Assembly (NCBI RefSeq): GCF_000735525.1
Contig: NZ_JMPR01000038.1
Span: 157,859 to 221,858 of the forward strand
DNA length: 64,000 bases
Source of the DNA: Tatumella ptyseos ATCC 33301
GTDB lineage: Bacteria; Pseudomonadota; Gammaproteobacteria; Enterobacterales; Enterobacteriaceae
Direction: 5' to 3'
Position 1 is the stretch's first letter. Each line of letters begins with the position of its first letter. Below, piece after piece: positions 28,531 through 36,176 of this stretch. The position numbers were made by a program, and so were the translations under genes. A model generated the notes under the pieces. The model saw only the letters and a program-made list of their open reading frames with translations. It searched no databases and had not been told where the DNA came from.

Positions 28531-29703
28531 TTAATCCCGGTGTTTCAGCACTAATGAGCACTGATAAACCACCAGCCCGAAGATACCGAGAGCACCGCCC
28601 ACCCAAGCGGTGGAGGTCCATCCCAGGCCGGCGTTAATGATCATGCCACCAAAAAAAGCCCCCAGCGCATTAGCAATATTGAGTGCGGAATGATTCATTG
28701 CCGCTGCAAGGGTCTGCGCCTTACCTGCCACATCCATCAGACGGATTTGCAAACACGGGATCAGCAACGAGGTTGTCCCTATCAGAAAGGTCACCAGGAT
28801 CCCGCTGGCGATATGATGGGCCATCAGCGGGAACAGTGCCATCACGACCAGGTTCCAGACCAGTGCCACAGTGATGGCTTTTGTCACACTCCAGTCAGAT
28901 AAACGTCCGCCTGCCATCATACCGGCGACCATACCCAGCCCAAAGGCCGCCATGACCCAGGGGATCCCCCCTTCCGGCAATCCTGACTCATGGGTCAGCG
29001 TCGGGGTGATATAGCTGAAGACGGCAAACATCCCACTGAACCCGGCCGCGCCAGTCAGTAAACTCAACAGAACGCGCGGTGTTTTTAGTGCGGTCAGTTC
29101 CTGCAGAGGATGCGCTGACGGATCTCCCTTGCTGTAAGGGATGTAGCTAATGATCATCAGTACACTGACCACCGCGCAGATCCCGACAAACAGGAACGCA
29201 TAATGCCAGTTAAGATGATGTCCTACCCAGGCGGCCAGCGGAACGCCCAGTAACGTCGCAACCGTCAGGCCGGTCATCATGCGGCCAATGGCTTTTCCCC
29301 GTTGCTCCGCCGGAACCATAGAGGCAGCCACCAGTGAGGCGACACCAAAATAAGCACCGTGCGGCAGACCACTGATAAACCGTACTGCGATAAAACTGAG
29401 GTAGCCCGGCGCAAAGGCACTGGCCAGGTTACCGGCAGCGAAAAGTGTCATCAGGAAAATCAGCAAACGTTGGCGTGATACTCTGGCACCCAGAACTGCA
29501 ATCAACGGAGCACCCACCACCACACCCAATGCGTAACTGGTAATCGCATTCCCGGCAGTCGTTACCGACCGGCCCAGCCCGTGGGCCACATCCGGTAACA
29601 GCCCCATAATGACAAACTCACCGGTGCCGATAGCAAACCCCCCGAGGGCCATTGCCAGTAATGCGAGGCCGACATGCAGGTTTTTTTGTTGTTCCACGAA
29701 CAC
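28531..29703 (-). CDS. MFS transporter, DHA1/AraJ-type drug or sugar exporter
   Basis: 390-aa inner-membrane transporter with 12 predicted helices. It starts near VGLALLAMALGGFAIGTGEFVIMGLLPDVA, with the AraJ/YdhP-type motif, VVVGAPLIAVLGARVSRQRLL (motif A region) and RFISGLPHGAYFGVASLVA (motif B/C region). The GTG start at 29703 overlaps the SD (ggag); the in-frame GTG at 29697 has better spacing. Divergent from another MFS gene across about 120 bp. Substrate not inferable. Confidence 0.82.
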   Translation of the reverse strand: MFVEQQKNLHVGLALLAMALGGFAIGTGEFVIMGLLPDVAHGLGRSVTTAGNAITSYALGVVVGAPLIAVLGARVSRQRLLIFLMTLFAAGNLASAFAPGYLSFIAVRFISGLPHGAYFGVASLVAASMVPAEQRGKAIGRMMTGLTVATLLGVPLAAWVGHHLNWHYAFLFVGICAVVSVLMIISYIPYSKGDPSAHPLQELTALKTPRVLLSLLTGAAGFSGMFAVFSYITPTLTHESGLPEGGIPWVMAAFGLGMVAGMMAGGRLSDWSVTKAITVALVWNLVVMALFPLMAHHIASGILVTFLIGTTSLLIPCLQIRLMDVAGKAQTLAAAMNHSALNIANALGAFFGGMIINAGLGWTSTAWVGGALGIFGLVVYQCSLVLKHRD

Positions 29704-29822
29704 TCCAATACATTTTATTAATATTTACTAAACATTTTCACATACATTCATCAGTAAAGTGAAACCTTAACTTCGCTATTATAGCCACACTTTTTGCTAT
29801 CTTATGCAGGTCAGCCAGATCC

Positions 29823-31250
29823 ATGTCAGAAAGGCTTAATAAAAGAACACAGTCCGTCTCCGGGGTGGCCCTGCTGGTCGCCGGTGCGTTTTTTATGGAG
29901 TTTCTGGATGGAACGGTGATCACGACAGCCCTGCCCTCTATGGCAATCACTTTTTCCGCAGACGTGACCCGGCTCAACCTCGGGATCAGTGCCTATCTTC
30001 TGACGCTGGCCGTGCTTATCCCGGTCAGTGGCTGGATAGCTGACCGCTTCGGGGCCCGCAATGTTTTTTCTCTGGCACTGGCCATTTTTACCTTGTCCTC
30101 TGTCCTTTGCGGGCTGGCCGACAGCCTGCCTCTGTTCGTCGCTATGCGGATCCTGCAAGGTGTCGGCGGAGCCTTAATGGTGCCGGTAGGAAGACTGGCT
30201 GTGTTAAAAAACACCCCAAAAGAACAGCTGATCACGGCCGTTGCCACCCTGACCTGGCCTGCGCTGGTTGCGCCGATCATCGGGCCGCCACTGGGCGGAT
30301 TGATCACGACCTGGTTCAGCTGGCGCTGGATTTTCTTCCTGAACTTGCCCATCGGGATCATTGCTGTTGTGCTGGCCCGCAGACTAATGACCGTGCAGGC
30401 TGAGCCGGAAAAAAGGCCCTTTGATATCACAGGATTTATTTTTTCAACCCTGTCGATGGTCGCGTTTGTTTGCAGTATGGAAATGGCCTCATCATCGCTG
30501 CCGTGGTATCTCCCCGCGGGCTTACTGCTACTGAGTCTTTACGGATTCCGGCTGAGCTTTCGACATATGGCGCGGGTTCCTTTCCCGATGATCTCTCTGC
30601 AGGCGCTGACCATCCCCACATTCCGGGCGATGCTTGTCGGAGGATTTTTGTTCAGGGCCGCAATTTCAGCCGTTCCTTTTCTTCTGCCTTTATTATTTCA
30701 GATGGGCTTTCATCTGGATGCCTTCCATTCCGGACTGCTGGTACTGGCGGTGTTTGCCGGCAACCTGCTGATCAAACCGTTCACCACCCCTCTCCTGCGA
30801 AGGTTTGGTTTCAAAACCGTACTGACAGTGAACGGTTTCCTGAACGTCAGTGGAATGCTGGCCTGTGCATTTTTTACACCGCAAACGCCCCACTGGCTGG
30901 TGATCCTGATACTGTTTACCGGCGGGATGTTCCGTTCTCTGCAGTTCACCGCGATTAATACGCTGGTGTATTGTGACGTCCCGAAGACACAAATGAGCCA
31001 CGCGAATGCGTTGTTCAGTACCTCATCTCAGCTCTCAATGGGGGCAGGTATTACTTTTAGCGCCCTTTGCCTTTATCTGGCAGATAAGCTCAGTCAGACC
31101 GCGGCTTATCTTTCACAAGTGCCGGCGGTCAGCTACCGGCTCGCCTTTGTTGCCCTGGCCCTGCTTTGCCTGGTGGCCATGGCGGATATTCTGTTACTGG
31201 AAAATAAGGCGGGAAGCCAGGTGGCCGGGAAAAAAGACCGGCCGGGTTGA
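29823..31250 (+). CDS. MFS transporter, DHA2 (EmrB/MdtD-like) family
   Basis: 475-aa drug:proton antiporter-like protein with 14 expected helices. Motifs: FFMEFLDGTVITTALPSMA (DHA2 motif D1), GWIADRFGARNVF (motif A), RILQGVGGALMVPVGRLAVL (motif B) and APIIGPPLGGLITTWFSWRWIFFLNLPIGI (motif C). Closest remembered relative is E. coli MdtD. The SD is weak. Convergent with the dioxygenase gene downstream. Confidence 0.82.
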   Translation: MSERLNKRTQSVSGVALLVAGAFFMEFLDGTVITTALPSMAITFSADVTRLNLGISAYLLTLAVLIPVSGWIADRFGARNVFSLALAIFTLSSVLCGLADSLPLFVAMRILQGVGGALMVPVGRLAVLKNTPKEQLITAVATLTWPALVAPIIGPPLGGLITTWFSWRWIFFLNLPIGIIAVVLARRLMTVQAEPEKRPFDITGFIFSTLSMVAFVCSMEMASSSLPWYLPAGLLLLSLYGFRLSFRHMARVPFPMISLQALTIPTFRAMLVGGFLFRAAISAVPFLLPLLFQMGFHLDAFHSGLLVLAVFAGNLLIKPFTTPLLRRFGFKTVLTVNGFLNVSGMLACAFFTPQTPHWLVILILFTGGMFRSLQFTAINTLVYCDVPKTQMSHANALFSTSSQLSMGAGITFSALCLYLADKLSQTAAYLSQVPAVSYRLAFVALALLCLVAMADILLLENKAGSQVAGKKDRPG

Positions 31251-31289
31251 GCGGAGTTACCGGCCTTCCCTTTCCGCTTCCGGCAGCGA

Positions 31290-31892
31290 TTAACTGTAGT
31301 AGTAATCCCGTCCGTTATTACGCATAAACCAGCCGGTCAATGCCATACGTTCGGAATGGGTCGGTTTAACTTCATGCAGGATCTGTTCAGACAGGAAGCA
31401 AATCATGCTGCCGGCCACCGGCTCTATCATATGTTCCCCGTCGGGCAAATGCAGACAAAGTTGCCCGCCGTCCTGCGTCTGCCAGTTCTGGTTAATATAG
31501 ACAATAAAGGTGATCGCCCGCCGCCGGTCATTGGCAAAACAGTCATAATGAGGTTTGTAATATGCTCCTTGCGGATATCGGGAAAAATGCCCCTCAAAAT
31601 CATTCAGACCCAGATAAAATTCCCGGTTCAGCAGAACACGGATCTCTTCCACCAGAGCCAGATAACGCCGGACAGCAGGATCCTGTTCATCCTTATCAAT
31701 CCAGCTGATGCTGTCAGACCGGATAGATTCATTAATAATATTTTTTAAGCCATTACCAATGCCGGCCTGCAGGAACGTCCGGCTATGGCAAAGCGCAGCC
31801 AGCTCTGAAACCCACTGCGGATCCAGAACATTTTGCTGGTAGTACCAGCCCTGGTCACAAAGTTGTTGTATTAACGCCTGATAATCCGGCAT
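31290..31892 (-). CDS. 2-oxoglutarate/Fe(II) dioxygenase (prolyl 4-hydroxylase-like)
   Basis: 200-aa non-haem iron dioxygenase. The double-stranded beta-helix has the facial triad HxD in YYKPHYDCF, distal His in QILHEVKPTHSERMALTGWF and the 2OG-binding Arg in SERMAL. N-terminal ALIQQLCDQGWYYQQNVL resembles the SM-20/PhyH-like prolyl hydroxylase group. The ATG at 31892 with cagggg upstream is preferred over longer frames. Substrate unknown; some relatives hydroxylate ribosomal proteins or EF-Tu. Confidence 0.78.
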   Translation of the reverse strand: MPDYQALIQQLCDQGWYYQQNVLDPQWVSELAALCHSRTFLQAGIGNGLKNIINESIRSDSISWIDKDEQDPAVRRYLALVEEIRVLLNREFYLGLNDFEGHFSRYPQGAYYKPHYDCFANDRRRAITFIVYINQNWQTQDGGQLCLHLPDGEHMIEPVAGSMICFLSEQILHEVKPTHSERMALTGWFMRNNGRDYYYS

Positions 31893-32110
31893 AGCGCCCC
31901 TGCTATCTCTCATACTGAACGGTGGCAAGAGTATACCGGAGTGATCACCGCTCAACCACAGGATCCACTGTCCGGGCGCACGATATCACGGGCAGAGAGA
32001 AGGCAATAATGCACCCGGTGGCGGCTGATTGTGGCAGAGCCGCTATCGGGCAAGCCCCCGGGCCCTGTCAGGCCGCCGGGAGTTGATTCTTCTGCGTCAC
32101 GGGATTGAAG

Positions 32111-33592
32111 TTATTCTTCCGAAGCTAAAGGAGAGATATGACCGCTCACGGCCGGGGAAGGCTGACGTGAAATACCGGCATAAATTGCAGCAGCCATCCC
32201 CACGCCGATAAACCAGCTAAAACTGGCAATATTATGTAACGCCGGAATAAAGCTTATCAGCAGACATAAGCCGACGGAGGGTAACAGCGTAATAATAGCT
32301 TTCGGGTTGACGCCGCGGACATACCAATAACTGCCGGAGGGCGAGTCATTAAAGAGTTCATCGGTGTTAATCTGGCGACGGTTGACCCGGTAAAAGTCGC
32401 ATAACAGAATACCGAATATCGGCCCGATAAAAGACCCCAGCACATCCAGGGTATAGTGGATAAGCTCCGGTGAGTGGAACAGATTCCACGGCGTCAGAAC
32501 CACAGATCCGATAGCGGCAATCATGCCCCCCATGCGAAAACTGATCTTCTGCGGTGAGCAGTTTGAAAAATCGAAGGCGGGTGAGACAAAGTTTGCCACA
32601 ATATTAATACCGATCGTTGCAATGATCATGGTCAGTAAAGCAACCGCCATCGCCAGTCCGCTTCCCACATGGGCTACCGTTTCGATAGGGTCCGTGATCA
32701 TCCGGCCGAATAATGAATGTGTCCCCGAAACAATAACCACCGTAATAATAGAAAACAGCAGAAAGTTAAACGGTAACCCCCAACGGTTTCCGCGGCGGAT
32801 ATCGTTCATACTGGCGGCATAGCGGGAAAAATCTCCAAAATTCAGTAACGGGCCGGAGAAATAGGAGACCACCAGTGCCACCGCAGACACCATCTGCCAG
32901 ACCTGTTCTCCGCCGGATAATTGTTTTTCTGCCAGAGTCAGTGAGATCCCCGAGAAACCGGTGCGGGAAATAATCCAGATAGCCAGGGACAGCATCACGA
33001 TATACACCGCCGGACCGGCAATATCGATAAACCGTTTGATAGCATTCATGCCATGCCAGAAGACCAGTGCCTGCAGCACCCACATAACGGCAAAACAGCA
33101 CCAGCCTAAGGCGGATAACCCGAGGAAATGCACCTTCGTCATCGGGGCCAGCGAAGGCCAGAATTTCAGTAAAACCAGCATCAGAGCATTGGAAGCCAGC
33201 CAGGTCTGAATACCGTACCAGGCAAAGGCAATCAGCCCGCGGATCACCGCCGGAATATTGGCACCAAACACACCAAATGCCTGCCGGCAAACAACCGCAA
33301 AAGGCACGCCGCTCATCTGGCTGGGTTTCGCGACCAGATTAGCAAACCACTGGACAATACAGATCCCTGCCAGCAGACACACCAGAACCTGCCATCCCGC
33401 CAGCCCCAGAGTGAAGAAACTGGCAGCAACCACATAGCCCCCCATGCTGTGGACATCGGACATCCAGAAAGAAAAAATATTATACCAGTTCCAGTGTTGT
33501 TCCCTGACCGGTGCCAGATCATCATTGGTCAGCCGCGGGCTGTAGCCCGGTTTGCTGTGCCCCGTGAGGTGTGGTTCCTTTTTTTTCGGCAT
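32111..33592 (-). CDS. NCS1-family hydantoin/allantoin permease
   Basis: 493-aa inner-membrane nucleobase:cation symporter-1. N-terminal NDDLAPVREQHWNWYNIFSFWMSDVHSMGGYVVAASFF is the NCS1 signature, followed by GVPFAVVCRQAFGVFGANIPA and LIAFAWYGIQTWLASNAL. Divergent from the GntR regulator, with GTATAC palindromes in between, and grouped with an Asp/Glu/hydantoin racemase. In Klebsiella hpx clusters an analogous group handles allantoin, so allantoin or hydantoin uptake is the likely role; the exact substrate is inferred. Confidence 0.85.
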   Translation of the reverse strand: MPKKKEPHLTGHSKPGYSPRLTNDDLAPVREQHWNWYNIFSFWMSDVHSMGGYVVAASFFTLGLAGWQVLVCLLAGICIVQWFANLVAKPSQMSGVPFAVVCRQAFGVFGANIPAVIRGLIAFAWYGIQTWLASNALMLVLLKFWPSLAPMTKVHFLGLSALGWCCFAVMWVLQALVFWHGMNAIKRFIDIAGPAVYIVMLSLAIWIISRTGFSGISLTLAEKQLSGGEQVWQMVSAVALVVSYFSGPLLNFGDFSRYAASMNDIRRGNRWGLPFNFLLFSIITVVIVSGTHSLFGRMITDPIETVAHVGSGLAMAVALLTMIIATIGINIVANFVSPAFDFSNCSPQKISFRMGGMIAAIGSVVLTPWNLFHSPELIHYTLDVLGSFIGPIFGILLCDFYRVNRRQINTDELFNDSPSGSYWYVRGVNPKAIITLLPSVGLCLLISFIPALHNIASFSWFIGVGMAAAIYAGISRQPSPAVSGHISPLASEE

Positions 33593-33664
33593 AGCTGAAG
33601 TCCCCTGTCGAGATACTGATGAGAAATGTCTTCTGACAGCCTGCAGGATCCGGACCAGTTTTAA

Positions 33665-33700
33665 TTTTTGTATACAAAAATGGAAAAATAAGTATACCTT
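33665..33700. promoter_or_regulatory. Operator region with GTATAC palindromes (putative GntR sites)
   Basis: Perfect 16-bp palindrome TTTTTGTATACAAAAA (33665-33680) and a second GTATAC core AAGTATACCTT (33690-33700) lie between the divergent permease and GntR genes. TnGTATACnA fits known FCD/GntR-type operators. A third copy is in the racemase gene start (34457-34468). Confidence 0.72.
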
Positions 33701-33728
33701 GTCAGGGACGATGACTCAGGAGAAGACG

Positions 33729-34433
33729 ATGTCAAACACCACTCTTTACCGTGAAGGTACAGACGGACAGGAAAAAGAGCAGCAGATCCGCGAAGCATTA
33801 ATCAAAGCGATGGTGGAACATCAGCTGCCCCCTGGCAGTAAACTTCCGGAAGAAGCACTGGCCGACGCATTCGGGATCAGCCGGACAGGGATCAGGAAAG
33901 TGCTTACGCGCCTTGCCACAGTGCAAATGGTCAATATGACGCCCAAAAAAGGGGCATATGTCGCTAACCCTTCGGCGGAAGAGTCCGGCATGATTTTCAA
34001 AAGCCGTACGCTGATTGAACTGGGAAACCTCCCTGACGTGATCAGCCGGTTGCAGGCAAAAGACGTCACAGAGCTGGAAGAGATTCTGGTGCAGGAGCAT
34101 CGGGCCAGCCATGACAGGGATATGGCTGCCGCGATCCGCTACTCCGCTCTGTTCCATACCCGCCTGCATGCGATAGCCGGAAACACGGTGCTCAGCGAAA
34201 TCATCACCAACCTGACGTTACGATCTTCTCTGGTGATCGCCGCCTGGGGAGATCAGTGGCATCAGGGGTGTAATGAGTCAGATCATCAGCAACTGCTCAA
34301 TGCACTGCGTGATAAAGATCTGATGACGCTATCGGCACTGATGCAGCAACACTTCGATAATATCGTCAGTCGTCTGAATTTTAATCGCAAAAAATCCCCG
34401 ACCCCGGATTTCCGTAAATTATTTTCGCATTAG
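33729..34433 (+). CDS. GntR/FCD-family transcriptional regulator
   Basis: 234-aa regulator: N-terminal winged helix-turn-helix (IREALIKAMVEHQLPPGSKLPEEALADAFGISRTGIRKVLTRL, about residues 20-62) followed by a helical FCD effector domain (residues ~95-220) with metal/ligand His in RYSALFHTRLHAIAG. AGGAG at 33718-33722 sets the ATG at 33729. It is followed 13 nt later by the racemase and is divergent from the permease, an arrangement like Klebsiella hpxS-hpxA, where the regulator responds to allantoin (recalled, not checked). Confidence 0.88.
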   Translation: MSNTTLYREGTDGQEKEQQIREALIKAMVEHQLPPGSKLPEEALADAFGISRTGIRKVLTRLATVQMVNMTPKKGAYVANPSAEESGMIFKSRTLIELGNLPDVISRLQAKDVTELEEILVQEHRASHDRDMAAAIRYSALFHTRLHAIAGNTVLSEIITNLTLRSSLVIAAWGDQWHQGCNESDHQQLLNALRDKDLMTLSALMQQHFDNIVSRLNFNRKKSPTPDFRKLFSH

Positions 34434-34446
34434 TGCCGGAGAGACT

Positions 34447-35190
34447 ATGTCAGATTATTGTATACAATTAATTAATCCGAATACTTGTCAGGCAATGACA
34501 GAAAAAATGGCGCGGGCAGCCCGTCAAGCCGCCCCGGCAGACACCCGGATCCTCGCGGTGAATCCGCAGGAGGGCGTGCCGTCTATTGAAGGGCATTTTG
34601 ACGAAGCTGTTGCGGTCACCGGCGTGCTGCAACAGATAGCGGCGGGACGTCAGCAAGGTGTCGATGGGCATATCATCGCCTGTTTCGGAGACCCCGGGCT
34701 GCGGGCTGCCAGAGAACTGGCTACGGCCCCCGTCGTCGGCATTGCAGAAGCCGCGATGCATATGGCCACCCTGGTGGCGACGAAGTTTAGTATTGTCACT
34801 ACCCTGCCCCGCACGGTGATCATCGCCAGACACCTGTTACAGCAATACGGGTTCAGTGATCATTGTGCCTCTGTCCGTACCATCGAACTCCCCGTGCTGG
34901 CACTGGAAGAACAGGAAGCGGTGGCCCGGGAGGAAACCCGTCGCCAGTGCCTTGAAGCCATCAAATATGACCATTGCGGTGCGATTGTTCTGGGCTGCGG
35001 AGGCATGGCCGGTATCGCCCGGGAACTGACACGGGAAACAGGTGTGCCGGTGATTGATGGCGTCAGTGCCGCAGTCAGACTGGTGGGGGCCCTGGCGGCA
35101 CTCGGGCTGACCACCAGCAAGCACGGAGATTTAGCCTATCCCCTGAAAAAACCATTAACCGGCATGTTTGCCGGCCTGAATCCTTTCTGA
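34447..35190 (+). CDS. Asp/Glu/hydantoin (allantoin) racemase
   Basis: 247-aa cofactor-independent racemase of the Asp/Glu/hydantoin family. Both catalytic cysteines are present: IIACFGDPGL (near residue 80) and IVLGCGGMAG (near residue 180). N-terminal IQLINPNTCQAMTEKM is the family signature; HpxA-type allantoin racemases share VVGIAEAAMHMA and SIVTTLPRTV. SD ggagag 5 nt upstream. Part of regulator-racemase operon; an allantoinase, expected next in hpx clusters, is absent. Confidence 0.85.
   Translation: MSDYCIQLINPNTCQAMTEKMARAARQAAPADTRILAVNPQEGVPSIEGHFDEAVAVTGVLQQIAAGRQQGVDGHIIACFGDPGLRAARELATAPVVGIAEAAMHMATLVATKFSIVTTLPRTVIIARHLLQQYGFSDHCASVRTIELPVLALEEQEAVAREETRRQCLEAIKYDHCGAIVLGCGGMAGIARELTRETGVPVIDGVSAAVRLVGALAALGLTTSKHGDLAYPLKKPLTGMFAGLNPF
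34457..34468. promoter_or_regulatory. Intragenic TTGTATACAA palindrome
   Basis: ATTGTATACAAT is a perfect 12-bp palindrome at codons 4-8 of the racemase gene, with the same core as the upstream operators. It is a candidate auxiliary GntR site that could block transcription of the racemase or loop with 33665-33680. Confidence 0.5.
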
Positions 35191-35330
35191 GCAGGTCAGG
35201 CGCCGGAGGTTGCGTCAGACCCATCGCCACTTTATGCTTAACTTATCGATCACCGCCCTGGTCACTCCGGGGTATGTTTGCAGTGATACGGACCGGCTTA
35301 CCGCGTCTGTTCTGATAAATGAGGATCATC

Positions 35331-35891
35331 ATGGTTGCATCACCTCTCTCTGAAAAAGCCCTGACTCTGGGCCATGGCCCGGCATTACTTGAAGTTTTTC
35401 TGGAACCCACCTGCCCGTTCTCTGTCCGTGCATTCAATAAGCTGGCAGGATTAGTCAGCCTGGCAGGCGAAGAGCAGCTCTCCGTCAGGATCTATCTGCA
35501 ATCCCAGCCGTGGCATATGTTTTCCGGCGTCATTGTCCGCTGCATTCTGGCCGCTAAAACGTTGCCGGAAGGTAACGCCGCGGCCCTGAAAATCATGCAG
35601 GCCGTCGGTGAACATCGTGAAGAGTTCGAATTTGAAGACCACTGCCGTGGCCCGAATATGACGGCCACGCCGCAACAGATTATTGAACGTATCGAAAAAT
35701 ACAGCGGTATCCGTGTCAGTGACGCTTTTGATAAACCGGAACTGCAGCAATTAATTAAGTGGCACTGTAAATATTCCCGTCAGAACGGTATTCATGTCTC
35801 GCCGACATTTATGATCAATGGATTAATTCAGGCAGATATGGGAAGCGGTGAGGAGATTAGTCAGTGGGCGGAGAGGATCCGTAACGCATAG
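35331..35891 (+). CDS. DsbA-like thioredoxin-fold protein with CPFS site
   Basis: 186-aa thioredoxin-fold protein. LLEVFLEPTCPFSVRAFNKL places a CxxS active site (second Cys replaced by Ser) at the N-terminus of the first helix, and HVSPTFMINGL supplies the cis-Pro loop (SP-T) near residue 160. No signal peptide, so likely cytoplasmic. gagg 6 nt before 35331 sets the ATG. Monothiol sites favour reductase/isomerase or glutathione-linked roles; the substrate is unknown. Confidence 0.75.
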   Translation: MVASPLSEKALTLGHGPALLEVFLEPTCPFSVRAFNKLAGLVSLAGEEQLSVRIYLQSQPWHMFSGVIVRCILAAKTLPEGNAAALKIMQAVGEHREEFEFEDHCRGPNMTATPQQIIERIEKYSGIRVSDAFDKPELQQLIKWHCKYSRQNGIHVSPTFMINGLIQADMGSGEEISQWAERIRNA

Positions 35892-35982
35892 TACCTTGTA
35901 GTAAATCCGCGGTGAATATCGCCGGTATTCACCGCCATTATGCCCTCTCCCGGCAATACAGTCGTAAATTTTTTTTATTACT

Positions 35983-35997
35983 TTGATGCAAATCACA
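35983..35997. promoter_or_regulatory. FNR/CRP-like box upstream of FUSC gene
   Basis: TTGAT-GCAA-ATCAC is one mismatch from the FNR consensus TTGAT-N4-ATCAA. Read as TTTGA-N6-TCACA it is also one mismatch from a CRP site. About 185 nt upstream of the FUSC transporter start. Confidence 0.4.
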
Positions 35998-36176
35998 CTT
36001 TTGTGTTTCTCCGCAAAGGCGTAAGATGGTGTTTATCACCCAATTCCTGTGTGGAAATATCCCGGATGCTCCGTTAATTCAAACACCCCAAGGGTTACCT
36101 GTTTTCAGGTGACAACAGACGACGTGCGCCCTCAGGGCGGCCTGCAATTATTTTAAATAACGATTTAATATAAAAA

